NCBI GenBank assembly: GCA_036787065.1
Contig: DAIQPZ010000085.1
Coordinates: forward strand, 1-10,807
Reading direction: 5' to 3'
Origin: JAJYIW01 sp036787065
GTDB lineage: Bacteria; Chloroflexota; Anaerolineae; Anaerolineales; Anaerolineaceae
Length of the DNA: 10,807 nucleotides
Part shown: in pieces, positions 5,478-10,807 of the stretch
Position numbering within the stretch: the first letter of the stretch is position 1
Layout of the letters: the number at the start of each line of letters is the position of its first letter
Position numbers and translations under genes: made by a program
The notes under the pieces: model-generated
The model's input: the letters and a program-made list of their open reading frames with translations, nothing else
The model's database searches: none
What the model was told of the DNA's origin: nothing

Positions 5478-6983
5478 ATGGAACCTATAGAGAATAATGA
5501 ACCGAACGTGGTGGAAGGCGGCCAACCGGCCGCTGTGATGAACCACCAAAACCAAATCCCAGATCTGCCCGAAGCGACCCTGGCAGATCTGCCTGAAAAG
5601 CTGCGCGCCGGGGCGGCGCGGGCAGGCTGGACAGAGCTTTTACCTGTGCAGAGAAAGGCTATCCCCTACCTGTTTTCACAACACGATATGATGATCCAAT
5701 CGCGCACCGGCAGCGGGAAAACTGGCGCTTACCTGCTTCCGATTCTCGAGCTGGTCAATCCTTACCAACGGGGTGTACAGGCCCTGGTGCTTGTGCCCAC
5801 CCGCGAGCTGGCATCCCAGGTGGCCGGCGAGGCCATCATGATCAGCCAGCCAACCGGTGTGCGCAGCCTGGCGGTGTATGGCGGGGTTGGCTACCAGGAG
5901 CAACTGGATGCGTTCAAAAGTGGGGTCCAACTGGTGGTGGGCACCCCCGGACGGGTATTGGATCACTTGCAGCGCCGTTCTTTGAACCTGGATGGATTAA
6001 AGTTCCTGGTTTTTGACGAAGCCGACCGCATGCTATCCATGGGGTTTTACCCCGATATGCGCCGCGTTCAGTCATATCTGCCCCAGAAGCGTTTTGCCAG
6101 TTATATGTTTTCGGCGACTTTCCCGCCGCAGATCTTCCGGTTGGCCAACCAGTTTCTGACTGACCCGGGTTTTATTAACTTAAGCAGCGACCACATCCAT
6201 GTCACCGAGACGAATCACGTGTATTATTCCGTGCCTGGCATGGATAAAGACCGGGGGCTGGTGCGCCTGATCGAAGTGGAAAACCCGCCCTCTGCGATCA
6301 TCTTTTGCAATACCAAGATGCGGGTGGATTATGTGAGTGTGGTGCTGCAGCGCTTCGGTTATGATGCAGACCAGCTCACATCGGATTTATCCCAGATCGC
6401 CAGAGAAAAGGTGCTCGAACGAGTGCGCCGGGGTACCCTGCGTTTTTTGGTCGCCACGGATGTGGCAGCGCGCGGGATCGACCTGCCGGAATTGTCGCAC
6501 GTGATCCAATACGAACCGCCAGATGACCCTGAGTTATTTATCCATCGCGCCGGACGGACGGGGCGGGCTGGGGGGGGAGGCACGGCGATCACATTGGTCA
6601 ATAGTGTGGAGAAACCTGTTCTGCTGCGCCTCGCTAAGCAGTTTGGTGTCCCACTGGAAGAGAGGCCTTTGCCCGAAGATGAAGATGTCGAGCGAGTGGT
6701 GGCGGACCGCGTCCGCATCTTGCTCGAGTCGCACCTGCGCGACCGAGACCGTCTGCAGACCGAGCGGATGGAACGCTTTATCGGGCTGGCTGGCAGCCTG
6801 GCCGGAAACCCGGAAGACAGCCGCCTGCTGGCGATGCTGTTGGACGACTTTTACCAGAGCACCTTTCACGCGCCCTTCATTCCTCCGGATATGGGCGCCC
6901 ATAAGGCCGTGGTTCATTCTACCCCATCCGGCGGCGTCCCTTCGCGCCACCGTGGGGACCGTCCGGGGCGAAGACGAGGATAA
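5478..6983 (+). CDS. DEAD-box ATP-dependent RNA helicase
   Basis: This 501-residue cytosolic helicase remodels RNA duplexes using ATP. Motifs in order: a Q-motif region with PVQ (Gln58), Walker A SRTGSGKT (75-82), PTRELA (107-112), TPGR (156-159), DEAD (180-183), SAT (213-215), the domain-2 start IIFCNT (274-279), ATDVAARGID (326-335) and HRAGRTGR (356-363). The core is complete. After it, residues 400-470 form a charged helical segment, and the C-terminus is a short basic tail (HRGDRPGRRRG), as in RNA-binding tails of DeaD/RhlE-type helicases. Just after motif VI the usual Arg is replaced, giving AGGGGTAI, encoded by a run of eight Gs. It is the only plus-strand gene, divergent from pgm and convergent with the glycosidase-like gene. 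Likely roles are ribosome assembly, mRNA decay or cold adaptation; the subtype is not resolved. Confidence 0.95.
   Translation: MEPIENNEPNVVEGGQPAAVMNHQNQIPDLPEATLADLPEKLRAGAARAGWTELLPVQRKAIPYLFSQHDMMIQSRTGSGKTGAYLLPILELVNPYQRGVQALVLVPTRELASQVAGEAIMISQPTGVRSLAVYGGVGYQEQLDAFKSGVQLVVGTPGRVLDHLQRRSLNLDGLKFLVFDEADRMLSMGFYPDMRRVQSYLPQKRFASYMFSATFPPQIFRLANQFLTDPGFINLSSDHIHVTETNHVYYSVPGMDKDRGLVRLIEVENPPSAIIFCNTKMRVDYVSVVLQRFGYDADQLTSDLSQIAREKVLERVRRGTLRFLVATDVAARGIDLPELSHVIQYEPPDDPELFIHRAGRTGRAGGGGTAITLVNSVEKPVLLRLAKQFGVPLEERPLPEDEDVERVVADRVRILLESHLRDRDRLQTERMERFIGLAGSLAGNPEDSRLLAMLLDDFYQSTFHAPFIPPDMGAHKAVVHSTPSGGVPSRHRGDRPGRRRG
6570..6577 (+). repeat. Run of eight G within the helicase gene
   Basis: This G8 homopolymer encodes the glycines following motif VI. 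Slippage by one base would shift the frame and remove the last ~135 residues, leaving a helicase core without its tail. Whether it varies is unknown. Confidence 0.6.
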
Positions 6984-7035
6984 AACCCCAGATGGATCAG
7001 TAAACCGCTCATGGGATAGCCCGATTTTTTTAGAC

Positions 7036-9198
7036 TCAGATGACCACCACCGCGGAACTGGGTGGGATGTGGATTCCTTCTTTAACATCTATCCAGGTGG
7101 GGTCATCGACCAGGCGATAACGGTTGAGCGGTTGGCCTGAATCGAGACTGGCCTGGACGACGATGGCTTCTGCTTCATTGTAGTTGCAGATCACCAGGCC
7201 GGTCAGGCCATTCTGCCGGTCGGTGTAGGCGGCAAACGGTTGGTGAAGTTTCCCCGCGTGGGTCACCAGAGCGCCGAGAACATCCTGGAACTCGCCATCC
7301 CAGAAGTAGTGGCGCAGCTCAGTCCGCAGCGCGTCCATTTGCCTGCCGTATGCCACGGTCTGGGGGTAATCACCCAGCCGGCCTTTGAAGTTGAACGGCT
7401 CGTAGCTGATGATGTAGCGGTACATCAGGCATTGGTTGACCATGTTGCGGTCGTTGAAGCCGGTCACGGCGGTCATGAAAAGGCCTTCGGGCAGCATAAA
7501 GCGTGATAATGGGATATGGGCCTTGTTTTCACTGCGGAAATAAGAGAGGTGATAGGCTTCCATTTCCCAATCGTAGCAGGCCTCACCGGCGTAGAGGAAT
7601 TCAGGGTCGATGGGGGTGGAGAGGCGTGAGAAATTCTGGATCAACCGGCGGTCGTTGGCATACACGGGCGCGCCGTAGCGGTGGCCGTGGTTTTCGTCGA
7701 AGCACAGCAGGGCCGGCCCGTGGTGCAGGCATTCGTCAAACAAGATCCCGGCAGCGCCCAGCTCCAGCGCCTTTTTAAACTCCTGATCGCACAGACGCAG
7801 GTATTCTTCACTTTGAAAACACATGGGTACCAGGCGTTTGGTGTTGATGTCCATAATCTGTGTAGCAGTCTGGTACTGATAACCGGGGTGCAGGTAATAA
7901 TCTCCATAGGGGTCCTTGATCGCCATGCGCACCAGGTCGTAGCGGAAGCTCGGCGTGGCGCGGTCCGCCCAGGTGAACTTGGCGAAGAGGACGATCTTCA
8001 CCCCCATGGCGTGGCAGCGATGGATAGCGTCTTTCAATTCGGCAAACGTGCCCAGGCGCGGGTCAGGGTCGTGGGAAGGGTTGCCCTGGTCCTGTCCGCC
8101 GTCGTTCCAGCCGACCAGTTGGATCGCCCGCACACCCTGCCTGGCACATTCTTCAGCGATTTGAGGCAGGTCGGTAAAACGCAGGCGCAGCTCGTCTTCA
8201 GGCGAATTAATGTGGAGCTGCTGCCAGGCGTGCGGTCCGGTGGCCCAGGCCGGGATGCGTGGGCGAGCCATCCAGGTATCGCGCCAGCGCCGGTAAATTG
8301 CTACACCCTGATGCCAACTGCCCTGGTAAGCGGCTATGGCGATGGGGGTGAGCGCGCGGGTTTCACCGGGCTGGATGTAGGGGATGTGCACCGCGGCGAA
8401 GCGGATCGCCACGTCTTTTCCGGCGATCAGGCGCGACTCGGGCTGGCGGCTGTCGATCGAGCTTCCCCATCCCGGGCGGAGCTCTGCCTGCCAGGCCACC
8501 AGCTCCGCGCTGGGCGAGGCGACCCCCACGTATAGGCCCTGTTTTTCACCACGAAGCAGGATGAAAGGGGCGGTGGGGGCGCCCGCGTTCATGCTGCTCC
8601 CCATCTGGACGGGGTAATCCCAGCCGTAGTAACCGCGCAGGTTCTGGAAGTTGGGCCAAAGCGGCCATTCTACCGCCGTCGCATAACTGTAAAGAAAGGT
8701 TTTGAACCAGGCTTCATCCCGCGGATGAGACACATCCCCCAGGTAAGGCGAATAGACGTTCTCGACCCTGTAAGCAGAATGATTCTCGACCGTAGTGGCG
8801 ATGATCACCCGTTCCGTTTCCAGGGTGTAAGTGGTGGTCACTTTAATCGGCAGGAACCCGGCGGCTTCAGAAAGGACCCCAACGGTTTCCGGGTGGCCCC
8901 CAACCGCCTCTGGTTGGACACTGTTCCAGGTCAGCCGCACGACGTTTTCAGCGGGGGTTTCGAACGATGAGAGTGTCTGTTTTTCGCCATACACCGCATG
9001 GTTGCGGGGATGGCCTGATTCGGTATGCCAGTCTTGAGGCTCGCGCAGAGGCACCAGCAGGCGGAAGGAGAGTCCCAGGTGAGGCCGGTCGAGGATCTGC
9101 CAGCCGGTCTGGATAGCAGATAATGAAACGATCGCGCCGTTGGTGCGGCTGATGCCGAGTTCCAGGTTGGCATTTTTCAGGATGTAGGGGGAGTCCAT
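7036..9198 (-). CDS. Glycosidase-like TIM-barrel protein (DUF6259-type)
   Basis: This 720-residue protein seems to have three parts: an N-terminal beta-rich carbohydrate-type domain (about 1-290, with ENHSAYRVENVYSPYLGD), a central TIM barrel (about 310-600, with GVRAIQLVGWNDGG, MGVKIVLFAKFTWAD, GAAGILFDECLHHG, FLYAGEACYDWE), and a C-terminal beta domain (about 640-720, ending PPSSAVVVI). This layout resembles the DUF6259 group and related clan GH-D/alpha-galactosidase-like hydrolases. Candidate acids are Asp488 and Glu489 on one strand end and Glu539 on the next; the assignment is inferred. There is no signal peptide, so a cytoplasmic role on imported glycans or glycosides is likely. The ATG at 9198 has AGGA four bases upstream. 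It lies about 100 bp downstream of clpS and may share its transcript. The substrate is unknown, and sugar-transport genes are absent nearby. Confidence 0.75.
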   Translation of the reverse strand: MDSPYILKNANLELGISRTNGAIVSLSAIQTGWQILDRPHLGLSFRLLVPLREPQDWHTESGHPRNHAVYGEKQTLSSFETPAENVVRLTWNSVQPEAVGGHPETVGVLSEAAGFLPIKVTTTYTLETERVIIATTVENHSAYRVENVYSPYLGDVSHPRDEAWFKTFLYSYATAVEWPLWPNFQNLRGYYGWDYPVQMGSSMNAGAPTAPFILLRGEKQGLYVGVASPSAELVAWQAELRPGWGSSIDSRQPESRLIAGKDVAIRFAAVHIPYIQPGETRALTPIAIAAYQGSWHQGVAIYRRWRDTWMARPRIPAWATGPHAWQQLHINSPEDELRLRFTDLPQIAEECARQGVRAIQLVGWNDGGQDQGNPSHDPDPRLGTFAELKDAIHRCHAMGVKIVLFAKFTWADRATPSFRYDLVRMAIKDPYGDYYLHPGYQYQTATQIMDINTKRLVPMCFQSEEYLRLCDQEFKKALELGAAGILFDECLHHGPALLCFDENHGHRYGAPVYANDRRLIQNFSRLSTPIDPEFLYAGEACYDWEMEAYHLSYFRSENKAHIPLSRFMLPEGLFMTAVTGFNDRNMVNQCLMYRYIISYEPFNFKGRLGDYPQTVAYGRQMDALRTELRHYFWDGEFQDVLGALVTHAGKLHQPFAAYTDRQNGLTGLVICNYNEAEAIVVQASLDSGQPLNRYRLVDDPTWIDVKEGIHIPPSSAVVVI

Positions 9199-9257
9199 AG
9201 GTTCCTTACTTTTGTATGGCCGGCAAGAAGATCTACGGCCAGGGTGAAAATTTGGAG

Positions 9258-9283
9258 TTTTTAGCAGGGGCCAGAGCAGTCAG
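9258..9283 (-). mobile_element. Solo end (remnant E) of the palindromic element family
   Basis: Read on the minus strand from 9283, CTGACTGCTCTGGCCCCTG followed by CTAAAAA matches the corresponding end of copy B at 22 of 26 positions, and CTCCAAATT then resembles CTGCCGAATT. The palindromic core and second end are not recognisable before the glycosidase gene start at 9198. It lies 15 bases downstream of the clpS stop. It is probably a decayed copy. Confidence 0.5.
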
Positions 9284-9298
9284 GTTTGCGTGTGAATT

Positions 9299-9604
9299 TT
9301 AGTCCAGTGAAAAATGGAGGGGATAGCCTTCCAACCCGGCGGCGAAGTGCGCTTTGCCAATGCGGTTCTGCGCCTCTGACTTTGGCAGGGTTTGGACGTA
9401 GGCCATCCCGGAGAAGTGGGCAGTGTACATGATATCAAGCGCATCCTTTTGTCCAAGGAAAAAGATGCGCTCAAGCACGTGCACCACAAAATCCATGGGG
9501 GTCACATCGTCATTATGGATGATCACCCGGACAGGCGGTTCCAGCTCATCTTCAGGCACAATGTCCGGGATAATTTCAGGGACGGTTTGGATGCGTTGGT
9601 TCAT
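9299..9604 (-). CDS. clpS: ClpS, N-degron adaptor of the Clp protease
   Basis: This 101-residue adaptor delivers proteins with destabilising N-terminal residues to ClpAP/ClpCP. After an acidic, proline-containing flexible N-terminal arm (1-22) comes the ClpS fold with HNDDVTPMDFV (30-40) and TAHFSGMA (61-68). Asn31, Asp32, Met37 and His63 correspond to the E. coli N-degron pocket residues Asn34, Asp35, Met40 and His66, so binding should be intact. The N-terminal arm, which engages the ClpA pore in E. coli, is somewhat long. The start ATG overlaps the stop of the aldo/keto reductase (ATGA, 9604-9601), so translation is probably coupled. No clp ATPase gene is nearby. Confidence 0.95.
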   Translation of the reverse strand: MNQRIQTVPEIIPDIVPEDELEPPVRVIIHNDDVTPMDFVVHVLERIFFLGQKDALDIMYTAHFSGMAYVQTLPKSEAQNRIGKAHFAAGLEGYPLHFSLD

Positions 9605-10413
9605 TTCGCCAATTGTTCTAATTCCGCGCCGGTGAGAACCACGTCTGCCGCTGCCAGGTTCTCGGCCTGGTGCTGTGGGTTGAACGACATCGGGATGGTG
9701 ATCACCCGCGGCTGCTGTGCCAACCAGGCAAGCGCAATTTGCTGGGGCGTGGTTCCCCTTTCCCTGGCAATCGATTGCAGCATCTTATTACCTTTGATGG
9801 TTCTTTGTTTCACCGGTGAATAAGCCGTTAACAGGATATCGTTTTCCTGGCAGTAGGCCAGTACACCGTTTTTTATGGGGGTGCGGTCGGGCAGGCTGTA
9901 GGACACCTGGTCGGTGATGATACCCGTTTCGGCTAAAGCCTGTGACTCTTTAAGCTGTTTTAGATTAAAGTTGCTGACCCCAAGGTGCTTCACCTTGCCG
10001 TCTTTGACCAGTTGGTTAAGCGCCCGGAAGGTATCCGCGAGCTTCATCCCGCGCACCGGCCAGTGGATGAGATACAGGTCGATGGCGTCCATGCCAAGAC
10101 GGCGCAGGCTGTTCTCACAGGCGTTGATCACGTCGTCGAAGTGTAAATGGTCCGGGCTGACTTTCGACGTGATGAACAGCCCTTCTCGCGCAGCGCCCGA
10201 TTCGCGGACGGCCCGACCGAGTAGTTCCTCGGCATGGCCCGCGGCGTAGCCCTCGGCGGTATCGAAATGGGTGTAACCCAGGTCCAACGCCGAACGCAGC
10301 GCCGCCAGGGATGGGACGTCGATGGCCAGGTCTGGGGAGGACCGGCCCCCGATGGACCAGGTTCCAAATCCGATCTTGGGAATCTGCAGTTTGTTTAGGG
10401 TTTCGTATTTCAT
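9601..10413 (-). CDS. Aldo/keto reductase
   Basis: This 270-residue cytosolic NAD(P)H-dependent oxidoreductase of the AKR superfamily reduces aldehydes or ketones. The TIM-barrel hallmarks are GFGTWSIGG (15-23), HFDTAEGY with Asp51 and Tyr56, ITSK with Lys84, and YLIHWP with His117. The catalytic tetrad is therefore complete. GVSNFN (145-150) and ITIPMSFNPQHQAEN (238-252) form the cofactor site. In the latter, Met242 stands where many NADPH-dependent members have Lys (IPKS), so cofactor preference may differ. The ATG at 10413 has no Shine-Dalgarno but follows a TATAAT by seven bases. It overlaps clpS by four bases. The physiological substrate is not evident; members near 270 residues include 2,5-diketo-gluconate and methylglyoxal reductases. 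Confidence 0.93.
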   Translation of the reverse strand: MKYETLNKLQIPKIGFGTWSIGGRSSPDLAIDVPSLAALRSALDLGYTHFDTAEGYAAGHAEELLGRAVRESGAAREGLFITSKVSPDHLHFDDVINACENSLRRLGMDAIDLYLIHWPVRGMKLADTFRALNQLVKDGKVKHLGVSNFNLKQLKESQALAETGIITDQVSYSLPDRTPIKNGVLAYCQENDILLTAYSPVKQRTIKGNKMLQSIARERGTTPQQIALAWLAQQPRVITIPMSFNPQHQAENLAAADVVLTGAELEQLAK

Positions 10414-10420
10414 AATGAGA

Positions 10421-10426
10421 ATTATA
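10421..10426 (-). promoter_or_regulatory. Probable -10 box of the aldo/keto reductase-clpS operon
   Basis: A perfect TATAAT on the minus strand ends seven bases before the ATG at 10413, so transcription would begin at or next to the start codon, giving a leaderless mRNA. No clear -35 TTGACA is seen at the usual spacing. Confidence 0.5.
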
Positions 10427-10541
10427 GCATGATGAGAAAAAACTTATCTACGATTCCACACCCAAAAGTTTTTCGATAACCACAGGCTGTGCTGGGGCAC
10501 CTGGCTGATGCTGCCTGTTTGAACAAGCGATCACCATGCCC

Positions 10542-10807
10542 CTACGCGCGTTTGATCCACATCATGAAGGTGGGGCCGGGCGGTGGTGGGATAAGGACGC
10601 GTTCTTCCAGCGTAGTCGTGTGGCGGCGCATCAATTCCAGCTTAAGGCTCTTTTCACCCATGCGCATGGCCCAATGATGATTGGCGCTAAACACAGGCTT
10701 AAGCAGGAAAGAGAACGTGCGGAGCAATGGCTTGTCTGCGCGGATTTTCCAGTCGTAGGCGACATTAACCCATTCGCCCTGCTGCTCCAATTTCCAAATG
10801 CCGCGCC
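10542..10807 (-). CDS. SRPBCC-family (polyketide cyclase-like) protein, C-terminal part
   Basis: The gene enters from the right edge; 87 codons plus the stop are visible. GEWVNVAYDWKIRADKP, then FLLKPVFSANHHWAMRMGE and LKLELMRR match the C-terminal half of START/SRPBCC proteins that bind hydrophobic ligands (beta strands followed by the long C-terminal helix with NHxWxM and the GExSL motif). The frame is open to the window end, so a TTG at 10790 should not be taken as the start. The last ~27 residues (TTTLEERVLIPPPPGPTF and on) extend beyond the usual helix end and are proline-rich. Ligand and function are unknown. The gap 10427-10541 holds only a weak hairpin (ACAGGC/GCCTGT, 10482-10518) without a T-tract. 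Confidence 0.75.
   Translation of the reverse strand, partial: RGIWKLEQQGEWVNVAYDWKIRADKPLLRTFSFLLKPVFSANHHWAMRMGEKSLKLELMRRHTTTLEERVLIPPPPGPTFMMWIKRA

Noticed and set aside
7011..7031. Bidirectional terminator between helicase and glycosidase-like gene (GGGATAGCCC plus seven Ts)
   Set aside because: The stem has only three to four pairs, so I could not support it as an intrinsic terminator.
7681..8535. Long plus-strand open frame (284 codons) opposite the glycosidase-like gene
   Set aside because: It lies entirely antisense to a gene with clear domains, shows no motifs, and has the low-complexity composition of a shadow frame. The similar long frames at 6523-7140 and 6534-7088 over the helicase end were rejected for the same reason.
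10482..10518. Hairpin ACAGGC/GCCTGT downstream of the SRPBCC gene
   Set aside because: It has a six-base stem with a 25-base interval and no T-tract, and could be chance.

Overview
The window reads as a chromosomal stretch from a moderately GC-rich free-living bacterium. The mix of PAS-sensor, SRPBCC, glycosidase-like and ClpS genes, and the flavour of their sequences, suggest Chloroflexota (Anaerolineae-like). That assignment is an inference from protein style only; no rRNA or marker gene is present. All recognisable genes except one lie on the minus strand, and most are ordinary housekeeping or metabolic genes.

Layout, left to right. Positions 1-60 hold the edge of a palindromic repeat (copy A) that cuts off a decayed multi-PAS sensor gene (about 22-1256, minus). 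An alpha/beta hydrolase of the monoacylglycerol-lipase type follows (1361-2215, minus). Palindromic repeat copy B (2232-2343) separates it from an ADP-ribose-pyrophosphatase-like NUDIX gene (2340-2912, minus). A clear intrinsic terminator (2930-2965) then serves a 62-residue two-helix membrane protein (2970-3158, minus). A gene-free gap (3159-3401) carries two copies of a short motif. Phosphoglucomutase pgm (3402-5051, minus) is divergent from a DEAD-box RNA helicase (5478-6983, plus), and the 426-bp region between them holds repeat copies D and C. Convergent with the helicase is a 720-residue DUF6259-like glycosidase-type protein (7036-9198, minus). Upstream of it lie a remnant of the same repeat (E), clpS (9299-9604) and an aldo/keto reductase (9601-10413); the last two overlap by ATGA. 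An SRPBCC-domain protein runs off the right edge (10542-10807).

The most interesting content lies outside the genes: a family of roughly 90-112-bp, almost fully palindromic elements (A, B, C, D and a solo end E). They share ends of the type GTAACTKCTC and cores of the type CCGAATTnnAGGTGTT followed by a GC-rich apex. Copy D is flanked by a perfect 8-bp direct repeat, CCCTACCC. GTAA ends plus an 8-bp target duplication are hallmarks of IS66-family transposition, so I interpret these as non-autonomous, IS66-mobilised palindromic MITEs. Copy A has landed inside the PAS gene and supplies its present C-terminus and stop. Copy B supplies the NUDIX stop codon. Copy C lies just ahead of the helicase start, where it would form a strong leader hairpin if transcribed.

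Functionally the genes are a loose set: sugar-phosphate metabolism (Pgm, glycosidase-like protein), nucleotide clean-up (NUDIX), lipid-ester hydrolysis, RNA remodelling, N-degron recognition (ClpS) and carbonyl reduction. I see no defence island, CRISPR array, tRNA, rRNA or transposase gene.
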